DNA of 64,000 nt from assembly GCF_028128765.1 (NCBI RefSeq), contig NZ_LBJG01000023.1:372001-436000 (forward strand). Direction: 5' to 3'. The notes beneath the pieces were generated by a model that saw only the letters and a program-made list of their open reading frames with translations, did no database searches and was not told the origin of the DNA. Position numbers and translations under genes: made by a program. Shown here piece after piece: positions 1-9,542 of this stretch (the first letter of the stretch is position 1; every line of letters begins with the position of its first letter). This stretch comes from Bradyrhizobium sp. CCBAU 51627. Lineage in GTDB: Bacteria > Pseudomonadota > Alphaproteobacteria > Rhizobiales > Xanthobacteraceae.

Positions 1-202
1 AGATCAGGGTCGGCTTGCCCTTGAGGCTCCTGTCGGTGACGGCCTTGCCGTTCTGATCGGTGAGCTGGAACGGACCGCCGATCGCGGCCGGCTGCGCCAC
101 CTTGCTGACCCCGCCCATGGCCCAGAACAGCACCAGCAGACCGAGGACGAGGCTTGCGGCAAAGGCGGTCGCGATCACCAGCGGGCGGGCAGTGGAGCTC
201 AT
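1..202 (-). CDS. SCO1/SenC-family protein, N-terminal part (cut by window start)
   Basis: Reads off the left edge; 67 codons are visible from an ATG at 202. The N-terminus is one hydrophobic anchor (about residues 8-30), then a segment reading GGPFQLTDQNGK and ending in KGKPTLI, the usual opening of the thioredoxin-like fold in SCO1/SenC copper chaperones that metallate the CuA site of cytochrome oxidase. The Cx3C copper motif would lie beyond the window, so metal binding cannot be checked. The small membrane ORF upstream is on the same strand, 18 bases away, suggesting a shared transcript. Confidence 0.75.
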   Translation of the reverse strand, partial: MSSTARPLVIATAFAASLVLGLLVLFWAMGGVSKVAQPAAIGGPFQLTDQNGKAVTDRSLKGKPTLI

Positions 203-220
203 GAGCGAAGACTTTCCGGG

Positions 221-415
221 TCAGAAGCAGGCGGCGAAGCCGGTCCTGATCATTTCGAAGAATACCTGGGTGCCGTAATGGAACCAGAGCGCCAGCGCCC
301 CGAGTACGACCAGACCGCCGGCGCTTGCGCCCGCCAACAGCAGCACGGATGGCGTCCGGCCGGCAGTGGGCGAATTGTCCGATAGAGGATTTGCCGGATG
401 CACGGGTTGAGCCAT
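221..415 (-). CDS. Small single-span membrane protein of unknown function
   Basis: 64 codons starting MAQPVHPANPL. One clear hydrophobic segment (about residues 25-45, rich in Leu/Ala/Gly/Val) is followed by a short tail ending in two aromatics and Cys. A longer frame opens at 481, but the ATG at 415 gives a normal small N-in membrane protein. It lies just before the SCO1-like gene on the same strand, so an accessory role in oxidase assembly is possible but is only inferred from position. I do not recognise a family. Confidence 0.55.
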   Translation of the reverse strand: MAQPVHPANPLSDNSPTAGRTPSVLLLAGASAGGLVVLGALALWFHYGTQVFFEMIRTGFAACF

Positions 416-523
416 GGCAATGATTGGGGCGAAGACCCCCGGTTCCAGGCTCCAGATAAGCCTTGGCCCGCCTGCGGGCAAGGCGCCGCGGCGGGCCAGG
501 ACGATCCAGTCAGATCGAAACCG

Positions 524-1045
524 TCAGTGCAGAAACTGGCCCCGGGCCGATTCGAGCCGGTCCGATTGCGGCAGAGGCCGACGCGACGACTTGATGGTCG
601 AGGCCTGCGCGTCCAGGTAGCAGGGCTTGTACATGGCCTGCAGCTGCTTGCCTCTGAGGAACAGCATGTGCGGGGTAAGACCGCCGCGCTCCCTGATCCA
701 GCGCTTCACCTGCGAAGGATACATCGCATAAAGCATCTGGGTCGCTTCGGGATTGGTGATGGCGCGGCCGTTGGCGCCGAAATCCCAGGCGGCGTGGAAG
801 CCGAGCGTCGCGCTCGAGGTCACGCAGATCCGGTCGTGCGGGATGGCGCCGAGCACGATGGTGCAGGCAGAGGCGCATAGCCCGTCGATGATGACGGTGT
901 CACCGGACTGGCGGAGGTCCTGGTACTTGTCGACGTAGGTTCCGATCCGGCCGCCGCGGTCATCCGCGATCCGAACCACCGCGTGAGAAGCCCCCATGCA
1001 GGCGATCAAGCAAACCGCCGCAAGCAACCCCGTCAGAAACTTCAT
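524..1045 (-). CDS. Secreted ClpP/crotonase-fold protein (COG3904-like)
   Basis: 173 aa with a signal peptide (MKFLTGLLAAVCLIACMG then ASHA). The mature part reads GGRIGTYVDKYQDLRQSGD, then GLCASACTIVLGA, then LGFHAAW. This is the arrangement of the periplasmic COG3904 family, a ClpP-like fold in which the Ser of the CASAC motif and the following His are candidate catalytic residues. The start at 1045 is chosen over an in-frame upstream start (1213) because it opens a proper signal peptide and has a GGGGGA-type ribosome site. The four Cys could form disulfides. Proteolytic activity is inferred from the fold, not shown. Confidence 0.65.
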   Translation of the reverse strand: MKFLTGLLAAVCLIACMGASHAVVRIADDRGGRIGTYVDKYQDLRQSGDTVIIDGLCASACTIVLGAIPHDRICVTSSATLGFHAAWDFGANGRAITNPEATQMLYAMYPSQVKRWIRERGGLTPHMLFLRGKQLQAMYKPCYLDAQASTIKSSRRPLPQSDRLESARGQFLH

Positions 1046-1295
1046 TGTTCCCCCGCCCTCGTCGTTTCGAATCTGCGTGTCAGGTGGTGATGCGCGCCTA
1101 GCGTCCGTCGACTCTGCGGTTTTGTCTAGGCACGCCGGCTTGGTCAAAAGAAATTCAAATCCAGTGTTGCGTCCGCGCTGCACTCGACCGGGCCCGATCC
1201 CAAAGTGGAACACGTTAACGACGTCTTGCCCGACAGGCCCTTGATCTCAGTTGCCACCGCTGGCTTCAATCCCGGGCAACTACAGGGGGGAACTC

Positions 1296-2954
1296 ATGGC
1301 TGAGCAGGCGGACGTCATTGTCGTCGGCGGAGGACTATCGGGACTGGTGGCAGCGACCGAGATCGCCGACGCCGGCAAGCGCGTCATCATCGTCGACCAG
1401 GAAGGCGAGCAGTCGCTCGGCGGGCAGGCGTTCTGGTCGTTCGGCGGATTGTTCCTGGTCGATTCGCCGGAGCAACGCCGACTCGGCATCAAGGATTCCT
1501 TCGATCTTGCGATGCAGGACTGGCTCGGCACCGCCGGCTTCGACCGCGACGAGGATTTCTGGCCGCGCCAATGGGCCGAGGCCTATGTGGCGTTCGCGGC
1601 CGGCGAGAAGCGCAACTGGCTGCGCGCGATGGGGCATCGGATCTTTCCCGTGGTCGGCTGGGCCGAGCGCGGCGGCTATGATGCGATGGGCCACGGCAAT
1701 TCGGTGCCGCGCTTTCACGTCACATGGGGCACCGGCCCCGGTATCGTCGAGCCGTTCGAGCGCCGCGCGCGCGACGCCGCAACGGGCGGCCGGCTGGTCT
1801 TCAAGTTCCGCCACCGCGTCGATGCGCTCTCCATCACCAACGGCATCGTCGACGGCGTCAGCGGCGCGATCCTCTCGCCGGACACTGTCGAGCGGGGCAA
1901 GAGCTCGTCGCGCAACGTCGTCGGCGAGTTCAAGCTGAAGGCGCAGGCCGTGATCGTGGCGTCCGGCGGCATCGGCGGCAACCATGATCTGGTGCGGGCG
2001 AACTGGCCCAAGCGCCTCGGCGAGCCGCCCAAATTCATGATCTCCGGCGTGCCCGAACATGTCGACGGCCGCATGATCGGCATCACCGAGAAGGCAGGCG
2101 CGCGGCTGATCAACCGCGACCGCATGTGGCACTATGTCGAGGGCATCCAGAACTGGTCACCGATCTGGCCGCGCCACGGCATCCGCATCCTGCCCGGCCC
2201 CTCCTCGATGTGGTTCGACGCCACAGGCACGCGGCTGCCGGCGCCGCTGTTTCCCGGCTCCGACACGCTCGGCCAGCTCAAATACATCATGTCGACGGGC
2301 CATGATTATTCCTGGTTCATCCTGACGCAGAGCATCATCAAGAAGGAGTTCGCGCTGTCGGGCTCGGAGCAGAACCCCGACCTCACGGGAAAAAGCTGGC
2401 GTATGACTTTGCGCCGCGCCACCAACAAGGGCGCGCCGGCGCCGGTGGAGGCGTTCAAGAGCCACGGTATCGACTTCATCGTGCGCGACAAGATCGCGGA
2501 CCTCGTCGCGGCCATGAACAAGCTTGCCGGCAACGATCTGCTCAAGCTCGAGCACGTCAAAATGCAGATCGAGGCGCGCGACCGCGAGATCGCCAATCCC
2601 TACGTCAAGGATGCGCAGGTGATGAACATCCACAATGCGCGGCGCTATATCGGCGACAGGCTGATCCGCACCGCCGCGCCGCACCGCATTCTCGATCCCG
2701 CGCACGGACCGCTGATCGCGGTCAAGCTCAACATCCTCACGCGCAAGACGCTGGGCGGTTTCGAGACCGATCTCGACTCGCGCGTCTTCGGCAGCGAAGG
2801 GCAGATCATTCCCGGTCTCTATGCGGTCGGCGAAGCCGCGGGCTTTGGTGGCGGCGGCATGCATGGCTATCGCTCGCTGGAGGGCACCTTCCTCGGCGGC
2901 TGCCTGTTCTCGGGCCGCAACGCTGGGCGCGCGGCGGCAAAAGCGGTAAGTTAA
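1296..2954 (+). CDS. FAD-binding dehydrogenase (fumarate reductase/ketosteroid dehydrogenase-like flavoprotein)
   Basis: 552 aa. The N-terminal Rossmann motif DVIVVGGGLSGLVAATEI binds FAD; GGQAFWSFGGLFLVDSPEQRR follows, a signature of a bacterial subfamily of soluble FAD-binding dehydrogenases related to fumarate reductase and 3-ketosteroid dehydrogenase flavoproteins. The C-terminal GLYAVGEAAGFGGGG is the second FAD contact. The ATG at 1296 has the ribosome site AGGGGGGAA; the in-frame start at 1251 lacks one. No signal peptide is visible. The gene stands alone, convergent with the chemoreceptor. The substrate is unknown; an enone or dicarboxylate is plausible from the family. Confidence 0.85.
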   Translation: MAEQADVIVVGGGLSGLVAATEIADAGKRVIIVDQEGEQSLGGQAFWSFGGLFLVDSPEQRRLGIKDSFDLAMQDWLGTAGFDRDEDFWPRQWAEAYVAFAAGEKRNWLRAMGHRIFPVVGWAERGGYDAMGHGNSVPRFHVTWGTGPGIVEPFERRARDAATGGRLVFKFRHRVDALSITNGIVDGVSGAILSPDTVERGKSSSRNVVGEFKLKAQAVIVASGGIGGNHDLVRANWPKRLGEPPKFMISGVPEHVDGRMIGITEKAGARLINRDRMWHYVEGIQNWSPIWPRHGIRILPGPSSMWFDATGTRLPAPLFPGSDTLGQLKYIMSTGHDYSWFILTQSIIKKEFALSGSEQNPDLTGKSWRMTLRRATNKGAPAPVEAFKSHGIDFIVRDKIADLVAAMNKLAGNDLLKLEHVKMQIEARDREIANPYVKDAQVMNIHNARRYIGDRLIRTAAPHRILDPAHGPLIAVKLNILTRKTLGGFETDLDSRVFGSEGQIIPGLYAVGEAAGFGGGGMHGYRSLEGTFLGGCLFSGRNAGRAAAKAVS

Positions 2955-2985
2955 CCGCCCCTGCCGACGGGAGCTCAAATGCGTC

Positions 2986-5091
2986 TCAGGCGGCGCGGAC
3001 GGTGGCGAGGAAATGGTCGACCTCGGCCTTCAGCCTCGCGCTGTCGTTGGACAGCAGCTGGGCCGAGGCAAGCACCTGCGTGGAAGCCGAGCCGGTTTCC
3101 GAGGCACCGTTTTTCACCTCGGTGATGTTGACCGCCACCGAGTCCGTGCCCTGCGCCGCCTGCTGGATGTTGCGGGCAATCTCCTGCGTCGCCGCTCCCT
3201 GCTCTTCGACGGCGGAGGCGATCGTCGACGAGATCTCGGAGATCCGGCCGATCGTTCCGCTGATCGCCTTGATCGCCGTCACGGAGTCCTGCGTAGCGGA
3301 CTGGATGCCGGCAATCTGATGGCCGATCTCTCCGGTCGCCTTCGCCGTCTGCTCGGCGAGCGCCTTGACCTCGGAGGCGACCACGGCAAAGCCGCGGCCG
3401 GCTTCCCCCGCTCGCGCCGCCTCGATGGTCGCGTTGAGGGCCAACAGGTTGGTCTGGCCCGCGATCGTGTTGATCAACTCGACCACGTCGCCGATGCGGG
3501 CGGCGGCTTGCGACAGCTTGTTGACCTGGTCGTTGGTCTGCTGCGCCTGCTCGACGGCGGCACCGGCGATCCTGGCTGCATCCTGAACCTGCCGGCTGAT
3601 CTCGGTGACCGACGAGCTCATCTCCTCGGTGGCGGAGGCAACCGATTGAACGTTGGTCGAGGCCTCCTCGGATGCGGCGGAGACCATGGTGGACAATTCC
3701 TGGGTGGTCTCGGCGGTCTTGCTCAGGGTTCTGGCCGCGGCCTCGAGCTCGGTCGAGGAGGACGAGAGCGTCCGCACGATCTCGCCGACGGTCTCCTCGA
3801 ACTGGCCGGCCAGCTTGTGCATGTCCGCCTTGCGTTGCGCGGCGGCACGCGCCTCCGCCTGCACTCGCTCGGCGCGCAGGCGATCGGCTTCGATCATGTT
3901 CTCCTTGAAGATCTGGACGGCCCCGGCCATCTCGCCGACCTCGTCGGCGCGGCCAACGCCGGGGATCGCCACGGACATGTCGGCAGCGGCGAGCTTGCCC
4001 ATGGCAGAGGTCATGCTCTGAATCGGTCCTGCGATCGAGCGCGAGGTGAACAGCGCGATGACGGCGCCGAGGGCGAGTCCGGCCGCGAGCAGGCCCCACA
4101 ACACCAGCTTGAGCAGCGCAATCTCCGCCTGCACATCGCCGGCTTCCTGGACCAGCATCTTCTTCTGGCTGCTCTTGATTCCGCCCGAGCGCGTACCATC
4201 GCCGGCCTTCGGCCCGTCAAGCAGGTCGAGCAGCCTGGCCGCACGGGGCGCAGCTTCGGTGACCAGCAGGAAGACCGGCGCGTTCCAGTCCGGAGACTGA
4301 CGAAGCGCGAAGATCTTCGCGAACAGCGGCGCGAACTCGCTCTTCGCTTTCGTGATCCTGTCGAAGGCGGCCTGCTGTGAGCTCGTGAGCAGCTCCTTGC
4401 GTGATTGGACTGCGGCATAGCCCTTCTCGAAGGCCTCCCAGGGCCTGGAGAATTTCTCCTTCTCGGCAATTTCGCCCGAGAGCAGGTACATGCGCAGTTG
4501 CGCCGTCGCGGCAGCGAGATTGCCACGCGTATCGGCCATCGCCTTGAGCAGTTTCTTGCGTTCTGCGGTGGCCTCCAGCGCTTCCTCCTCGTTGATCATC
4601 TTCGTGATGTCCGAGAACATCGCCTCGGCACGCGGCCCCGCCTCGGTGGTCAGGAGCTTGGTCGCCGGATAGGCGTCGGGCGTGAAAGCGATGGCCTCGG
4701 CCCGGTCCTGCGCGGCGCGAAACTCGGCGAGCAGTGCCCTGGCTTCTTGCCATTTCTGCCTGTTCTCCGGGTTGGTGAACTGGGTGGCCTTGTCGTCGAA
4801 CGCCGCGATCGTCGCATCCATCTCCTTCCACATGGCGGCGCGATCGAGCTTGCCTTGCGGATTTCCCGTCAGCAGGTAACCGCGCAGGGTGGCCAGCGTC
4901 GAATAGAGATTGCCGACGAGCTCGGTACTCGCGATCGCGACCGGTGTGCGCAGGTTCGCCATGCGGTCGACGGTCGTCGCAATTCCTCCAACAGCAAAGA
5001 CGGTGTAACCGACCGAAAGCGCGATGATCGTGCAGATGGCCGCAAACCCCGCAGTCAGTCTGCCGCGAATACGAAACTGAAAAATGGACAT
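2986..5091 (-). CDS. Methyl-accepting chemotaxis protein
   Basis: 701 aa. Order: short cytoplasmic N-terminus, TM1 (about 13-33), a long helical periplasmic sensor (about 34-315), TM2 (about 320-345), HAMP linker ([15 protein letters not shown] onward), and the cytoplasmic signalling rod. The tip is the conserved [19 protein letters not shown] followed by [18 protein letters not shown], which contacts CheA/CheW. Glu/Gln-rich methylation helices flank it. The start at 5091 has AGGAGA seven bases upstream; an earlier in-frame start (5172) is not needed. No C-terminal CheR-tethering pentapeptide is seen. The ligand is unknown; no che genes are nearby. Confidence 0.93.
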   Translation of the reverse strand: MSIFQFRIRGRLTAGFAAICTIIALSVGYTVFAVGGIATTVDRMANLRTPVAIASTELVGNLYSTLATLRGYLLTGNPQGKLDRAAMWKEMDATIAAFDDKATQFTNPENRQKWQEARALLAEFRAAQDRAEAIAFTPDAYPATKLLTTEAGPRAEAMFSDITKMINEEEALEATAERKKLLKAMADTRGNLAAATAQLRMYLLSGEIAEKEKFSRPWEAFEKGYAAVQSRKELLTSSQQAAFDRITKAKSEFAPLFAKIFALRQSPDWNAPVFLLVTEAAPRAARLLDLLDGPKAGDGTRSGGIKSSQKKMLVQEAGDVQAEIALLKLVLWGLLAAGLALGAVIALFTSRSIAGPIQSMTSAMGKLAAADMSVAIPGVGRADEVGEMAGAVQIFKENMIEADRLRAERVQAEARAAAQRKADMHKLAGQFEETVGEIVRTLSSSSTELEAAARTLSKTAETTQELSTMVSAASEEASTNVQSVASATEEMSSSVTEISRQVQDAARIAGAAVEQAQQTNDQVNKLSQAAARIGDVVELINTIAGQTNLLALNATIEAARAGEAGRGFAVVASEVKALAEQTAKATGEIGHQIAGIQSATQDSVTAIKAISGTIGRISEISSTIASAVEEQGAATQEIARNIQQAAQGTDSVAVNITEVKNGASETGSASTQVLASAQLLSNDSARLKAEVDHFLATVRAA

Positions 5092-5539
5092 GTGAAATGT
5101 CTCCTGAAAATGTCCCTTGCCCCACAGCACGCGCAGCCGGGCCGCGAGGAGCATCATGGGATCAGCGCACATCGCCGCAAGCGAACAGGTCGCCTGACCT
5201 CGCTGCCAAGCCGGTCCATTCCGCCCGAGTCATGGGCCTGACTTTCTGATGCCACTGCTGGTCTAAGGCCTCCCGCGCCCCGACCTTTGCGTGTGGGGCG
5301 ATAGTGGAGAAGAATGCTTATCGGCGGCTTAAGAAAATTTTGCTGGCCAGAGTCGATGAACGCGCAAAAATTGCGGTCGCACTCGTGCCGATCTCGGTGC
5401 AGCTGAGCTAGACGAGGAATTTCTGCGGCTCCCCGAGCATCTCGTCCTGTCGCATGTCGCGAAAACTGCGATCCAACGAACTAAATGTCATATTGCGAGG
5501 CGAAAAAGAGTCGCATGGACGCACAAATGTTTTGTCCGA
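5092..5539. other. Intergenic region, 448 bases, no gene seen
   Basis: This stretch separates the chemoreceptor start from the 3' end of the PAS-HTH regulator and should contain the chemoreceptor promoter. Reading frames here are short and lack family similarity. The part around 5280-5480 is more AT-rich than the surroundings. I see no convincing hairpin terminator or operator. Confidence 0.5.
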
Positions 5540-6601
5540 TCATCGCGGCCGAACCCCGGGCTGTCCGACTGCCGGAAAGATGAACTCGACGCCGGCTGCC
5601 GAAAGTGTCTCGTGTAGCTGCTTGATCGTGGCCTCCGGCATTCGCAGCACGCCATTCTGCTCCTCGAGCCGCCTGACCACAGCGGTGGAAAGTCCTGTTC
5701 GCGCGGCGAGCTGCTTCACGGACCAGTTCAGCATGCCGCGGGCTGCGCGCAGTTGCGCGCCCGTCAGCCTCGACGCCGCCGCGTCGCGAGTAGAGAGTTT
5801 CTCGTGATGAACGTCCACGGAAATGCCCAGCCACTCCCGAATGCTCCCGTTCGGCTCGGTGACCGGCAGCGCCTTGCAGCGATGCCACCGGTAGGAGCCA
5901 TCGGGCTGACGCAGCCGGTGCTCGACATCGTAAGGCCGCCCCGTCGCCGCCGAAGCCGCCCAACTCTGCTTCGCACTTTCGCGCTCCTCTTCAGGAAGGA
6001 GATCAACCCAGCCCGCGCCAAGGAATTGGCGGGCCTCCGGCTTGGCCTCCGCATTCAGGATGGTTGTAATCCGGCCGTCCTCACTGCCAATCCACAGCAC
6101 GCCATCCGCGATCCGGGTCAGCGCGACATAACGCCCGGCATCAATCTTCAGAGGCTGAAGCGCCTTGCGTTGTTCGCTGATGTCGATCGCGAGGCCGAGC
6201 ACGGACTCCGTTGCGCCAGCTCGGTCCAGCAACACTTCCGACTGGACACGGATCCAGCGCAACGCACCGTTCGGCCGCACGATGCGAAACTCGCCATCGA
6301 GCAAGGAGCGGTCGAACATCAACTCGCGTGGATCGCGCTTCGGCCGGCGGTCGTCCGGGTGAATTCTTTTCTCGATCTCCGCGTAGGATGGCGCAATGGT
6401 GTGCGGATCCAACCCGAGCAGGCCATAGAAGCCGCGAGACCAGAACATCCGGCCCTCGGCGTCGTAGCGCCAGAGACCGCATCCGACCTTGTCTTCAAAA
6501 AATCGAAGTATATCCCAAGAGTCGAAATGATCTTGAAACTGGAGCAAATCAGCGCCCCCCGCTAAATGGCCGATTTCAACTCCTAATTGCGCAAAATTCA
6601 A
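5540..6601 (-). CDS. Two PAS domains plus C-terminal helix-turn-helix regulator
   Basis: About 353 aa. A first PAS_3-type domain (VGCGLWRYDAEGRMFWS ... WIRVQSEVLLDRAG ... AIDISEQRKA), a second PAS (LWIGSEDGRITTILNAE ... GSYRWHRCKALPVTEPNG) and a C-terminal XRE-like HTH (VKQLAARTGLSTAVVRRLEEQ). The start is uncertain: there is no good ATG between the neighbour's start and the first PAS domain. TTG at 6601, or TTG at 6547 behind a G-rich ribosome site, are candidates; in-frame ATGs exist only inside the neighbouring gene (6739, 6730). It is divergent from the esterase gene and could control it. The sensed ligand is unknown. Confidence 0.75.
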   Translation of the reverse strand: MNFAQLGVEIGHLAGGADLLQFQDHFDSWDILRFFEDKVGCGLWRYDAEGRMFWSRGFYGLLGLDPHTIAPSYAEIEKRIHPDDRRPKRDPRELMFDRSLLDGEFRIVRPNGALRWIRVQSEVLLDRAGATESVLGLAIDISEQRKALQPLKIDAGRYVALTRIADGVLWIGSEDGRITTILNAEAKPEARQFLGAGWVDLLPEEERESAKQSWAASAATGRPYDVEHRLRQPDGSYRWHRCKALPVTEPNGSIREWLGISVDVHHEKLSTRDAAASRLTGAQLRAARGMLNWSVKQLAARTGLSTAVVRRLEEQNGVLRMPEATIKQLHETLSAAGVEFIFPAVGQPGVRPR

Positions 6602-6683
6602 TTCCGATCTTTGACGGAGGCCCAACTCTCGGACGATGCACAAAATTTTGGCAGCAACCCGCCCGACCTGCAAGTCCTTGAAG

Positions 6684-7670
6684 ATGCTGAATATGCTGCG
6701 TCGGCCGCGCCGCGTGACAGCTCCGCCCATCTTGCCCATCACAACCTTTCGCCGAACAGCCTGGCAATTGCTCCTGCTCTGCTTGACCGTGATCTGTTGC
6801 GGGCTTCCGGCCTGCGCCGACACGATCGACGTCAGCGGCGTGATTCGCTCCTACGCCGTGCAATTGCCGGCGAAGAAGCCGGCGCCGCTCGTGATCGTGC
6901 TGCATGGCAAGACCCAGCGCGGCGCCGATATGGTCGCGCGCACGGCGTGGCCGCAAGTTGCAAAGCGGGAGGGCTTTGCCGTGGTCTTTCCTGATGGACT
7001 GAACCACGCCTGGGCCGACGCACGGACCCAGGCGGGGCCCGGGCTGCGTGGCCCGCCGCCAGGCACGAATGACGTCGCCTTCATCGCAAAGCTGGTCGAG
7101 AAACTGGTCGCGAACGGGGTGGCCGACCCTCGACGCGTCTATGTCGCCGGCATCTCCAACGGCGGCGCCATGGCGATGACGCTGCTGTGCGCCCGCGCCG
7201 ATCTGTTTGCGGCCGGAGCGAGTGTGATCATGAATCTCACCGACGAGGCCGTGGTGACCTGCCATCCGTCGCGGCCGCTGCCGATTCTGCTCATGAACGG
7301 CACCGCCGACCCGCTGGTGCCCTACGAGGGCGGACACGGATCGAGCTATTTTGCCACAGACGGGTTCTGGTCGACCGAGGAGACGCTGGCCTTCTGGCGC
7401 AAGCTCAATAACTGCGGGATCGATGACGTCGACGTGGCTGATCTCCCGGACAAGGCGACGACGGACCGTTCCACGGTGACACGGATCTCATCGCGCTGCC
7501 CTAGGGGACACGACGTCGTGCTCTATCGCATCAACCATGGCGGCCATCGCATGCCGGGTTTCGCCGCGGACGCCCGCTTCCCGAAGATCGCAACGAGTCT
7601 GCTGGGCCCGCAGAACGGCGACATCGACGGCGCCGAGACGATCTGGGCGTTTTTCAGTCGGTTTCCGTAA
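6684..7670 (+). CDS. Secreted PHB depolymerase/feruloyl-esterase-type hydrolase (LpqC-like)
   Basis: About 328 aa. The N-terminus has an Arg-rich n-region, a Leu-rich core (WQLLLLCLTVICCGL) and ACA, a signal peptide. The alpha/beta-hydrolase core follows: PLVIVLHGKTQ (oxyanion region), VVFPDGLNHAWADA, nucleophile elbow GISNGGAM, acid region NGTADPLVPYEGG and catalytic His in NHGGHRMPG. This is the COG3509 poly(3-hydroxybutyrate) depolymerase/esterase family. The exact start is uncertain (6636, 6684 or 6693); none has a strong ribosome site. No separate substrate-binding domain is present, so small esters or soluble oligomers are likelier than crystalline PHB. Confidence 0.85.
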   Translation: MLNMLRRPRRVTAPPILPITTFRRTAWQLLLLCLTVICCGLPACADTIDVSGVIRSYAVQLPAKKPAPLVIVLHGKTQRGADMVARTAWPQVAKREGFAVVFPDGLNHAWADARTQAGPGLRGPPPGTNDVAFIAKLVEKLVANGVADPRRVYVAGISNGGAMAMTLLCARADLFAAGASVIMNLTDEAVVTCHPSRPLPILLMNGTADPLVPYEGGHGSSYFATDGFWSTEETLAFWRKLNNCGIDDVDVADLPDKATTDRSTVTRISSRCPRGHDVVLYRINHGGHRMPGFAADARFPKIATSLLGPQNGDIDGAETIWAFFSRFP

Positions 7671-7787
7671 AGGACGGATGCATTGCCGGCAACGCATGCG
7701 TGGATGGCAATGCCTGCGTGCACGGGGTGGCAGAGCGCGAGACCCTACGCTAGACAAGGCCGCCATTCCCTTCAGGAGATCCCGTAA

Positions 7788-8138
7788 ATGAGCATTCAGC
7801 GTTTTGAAACCGGCCCGCGCATGAGCCAGGTCGTCGTGCACGGCAACACCGTCTATCTCGCCGGCGTCGTCGCCAGCAACGCAGCCGGCGAAAGCGTGAC
7901 GAAGCAGACCCAGGACATCCTGGCGACCATCGACGGCCATCTCGCCAAGGCCGGCACCGACAAGTCGAAGCTGCTGTCGGCGACCATCTACATCACCGAC
8001 ATGAAGACGTTCCAGGAAATGAACGCCGTGTGGGACAGCTGGGTGTCGCCCGGCAACACTCCGGCCCGCGCCACCGTCGAAGCCAAGCTGGCGGCACCGC
8101 AGTACACGGTCGAGATCATGGTCACGGCCGCGAAGTAA
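7788..8138 (+). CDS. RidA/YjgF family protein
   Basis: 116 aa. Starts MSIQRFETGPRMSQVVVHG, contains VYLAGVVA and the C-terminal PARATVEAKLAAPQYTVEIMV, with the Arg that binds the carboxylate of 2-imino acids in RidA-type deaminases (ARATVE). RidA proteins hydrolyse reactive enamine/imine intermediates from PLP enzymes. The ribosome site CAGGAGAT precedes the ATG. The gene is monocistronic between the esterase and an NTF2-like gene. Members that keep this Arg are usually active deaminases; which PLP enzyme it protects is unknown. Confidence 0.88.
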   Translation: MSIQRFETGPRMSQVVVHGNTVYLAGVVASNAAGESVTKQTQDILATIDGHLAKAGTDKSKLLSATIYITDMKTFQEMNAVWDSWVSPGNTPARATVEAKLAAPQYTVEIMVTAAK

Positions 8139-8251
8139 ATTCGCGTTTGGACTGGCGCGCGCCGATAACCTCAGAGGTAATCGATCGGCGCGCGTGAACC
8201 TTCGATAGTGACGGTCAGCCGAACCACACGGCGCTATCGAAGGAGAGTGTT

Positions 8252-8617
8252 ATGACCGACCATGTCACCATCGCCCGCCGCTATATCGACCTCTGGAACG
8301 AGCGCGCGCAAAATCGCCGCCGCGAATTGCTCAGCGAATTCTGGACGACGGATGCGAGCTATGTCGACCCGCTGATGAAGGGCGACGGCCCTGATGGCAT
8401 CGACGCGCTGATATCAGGCGTGCAGCAGCGCTTTCCGGACTTCAAGTTCAACCTGATCGGCGAGCCCAACGGCTACGGGGACCATCTGCGCTTCTCATGG
8501 GGCCTCGGCCCTGATGGGGTCGACAGCCCGATCAAGGGGACAGATTTCGCCGTGCTGAAGGACGGCCGGATCAGCAGCATCACGGGATTCCTGGATCAGG
8601 TGCCCGCGGGGGCGTGA
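8252..8617 (+). CDS. SnoaL/NTF2-like protein
   Basis: 121 aa cone-fold protein: HVTIARRYIDLWNE opens the first helix, TTDASYVDPLM and FRFSWGLGPDGV-type strands follow, and it ends with DGRISSITGFLDQ, the usual terminal strand of SnoaL-like NTF2 proteins. A GGAGAG ribosome site precedes the ATG. Such proteins are small-molecule isomerases, hydrolases or binding proteins; no catalytic residue can be assigned. Upstream (8155-8235) is a short region with inverted GCGCG/CGCGC segments. Confidence 0.8.
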   Translation: MTDHVTIARRYIDLWNERAQNRRRELLSEFWTTDASYVDPLMKGDGPDGIDALISGVQQRFPDFKFNLIGEPNGYGDHLRFSWGLGPDGVDSPIKGTDFAVLKDGRISSITGFLDQVPAGA

Positions 8618-8644
8618 GGCCCAAGCATAGCCGCAGACTCCGCC

Positions 8645-8670
8645 GTCGTCCCGGCGAAAGCCGGGACGAC
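8645..8670. repeat. Perfect palindrome with GAAA loop
   Basis: Two 11-base arms (GTCGTCCCGGC / GCCGGGACGAC) around GAAA, between the convergent NTF2-like and lactonase genes. Perfect stem-loop on either strand, so it may act as a bidirectional 3' end or mRNA stabiliser, although there is no T-run. A degraded relative is at 37042-37068. Confidence 0.75.
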
Positions 8671-8693
8671 ACATAGTTAGGCTTGTGCTCGGC

Positions 8694-9539
8694 TTAATCT
8701 ACCAGCCGATACGCAGCCTTCGCATTCACCCCGAATGCCTTCTCGCGCACGCGCGGCCCGAGCTTCGTCAGGCACGCTTCCAGCGCGTTCTTGATCTCGC
8801 CGTAGCTGCCCGCCAGCAGGCACACCGGCCAGTCGGAGCCGAAAATCAAACGATCCTCGCCAAAACAATTCGCCGCGTGTTGAACGAATGGAAACAGCAG
8901 CTCCGCGTCCCAATCGCTCCATTTCGCTTCCGTCGCGAGCCCTGAGATCTTGCACCAGACGTTGTCGCAGGCCGCAAGCGCCTTGATGCGATCGGCCCAT
9001 TCGGTGCTGCCGCCATCTGCGATCGGCGGTTTCGCGGAATGATCGAGCACGAAGCGGGCTTGCGGAAAGGCTTCTGCAGTCGCGATCGCAGCAGGCAGCT
9101 CGCGGGTGCGGACGAGGAAGTCGTAGGCGAGATCGCGGGCGAAGAGTGCTGCCAGTCCGCGCTGGACGTCTGCACGCAGCAGCCAGTCGGGATCGGCCTC
9201 ATCATGGACCTGATGACGGATGCCGACCAGCTTATTCCCGCCAGGCAGCGCGCGCAGCCGATCGAGCGTTTCGCCAAGCGCAGCATCGGTCAGATCGGCC
9301 CAGCCGACGACGCCGATCACCGAGGGTGTTTCATGAGCGATGCGCAGAAACTCCTCGGTCTCCTCCAGCGCGGAGCGGCATTGCACCAGGATACTTGCGT
9401 CAATGCCGTTCGCCTTCAGCAATGGTGCGAGATCGGCCGGACCAAAGGGCCGGCGGATCGGCGCGAGCTCGGGGCCGTTCATCCAGGGATAATCGGCGCG
9501 CGCGGGATTCCAGAAATGCTGGTGGGCGTCGATCATCAT
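8694..9539 (-). CDS. Amidohydrolase-2 family sugar lactonase (L-fuconolactonase-like)
   Basis: 281 aa. Starts MIDAHQHFWNPARADYPWM, the HxH-type metal motif and Trp-Met pattern of the COG3618 lactonases that open L-fucono-, L-rhamnono- or L-galactono-1,5-lactone. Later motifs: GIRHQVHDE, FVLDHSAKPPI and LIFGSDWPVCLL, giving the remaining metal and acid residues. It is 3 bases downstream of the aldo/keto reductase gene, which would supply the lactone, so the two form an oxidation-plus-hydrolysis pair at the end of the sugar operon. The exact sugar cannot be read from sequence. Confidence 0.85.
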   Translation of the reverse strand: MMIDAHQHFWNPARADYPWMNGPELAPIRRPFGPADLAPLLKANGIDASILVQCRSALEETEEFLRIAHETPSVIGVVGWADLTDAALGETLDRLRALPGGNKLVGIRHQVHDEADPDWLLRADVQRGLAALFARDLAYDFLVRTRELPAAIATAEAFPQARFVLDHSAKPPIADGGSTEWADRIKALAACDNVWCKISGLATEAKWSDWDAELLFPFVQHAANCFGEDRLIFGSDWPVCLLAGSYGEIKNALEACLTKLGPRVREKAFGVNAKAAYRLVD

Positions 9540-9542
9540 GGC

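Noticed and set aside
60..278. Plus-strand small frame at the left edge
   Set aside because: Antisense to the SCO1-like gene, which has family signatures.
3013..4380. Long plus-strand frame (455 aa) opposite the chemoreceptor
   Set aside because: Repetitive Arg/Gly/Asp-rich product, fully antisense to a clear chemoreceptor; a codon-bias shadow.
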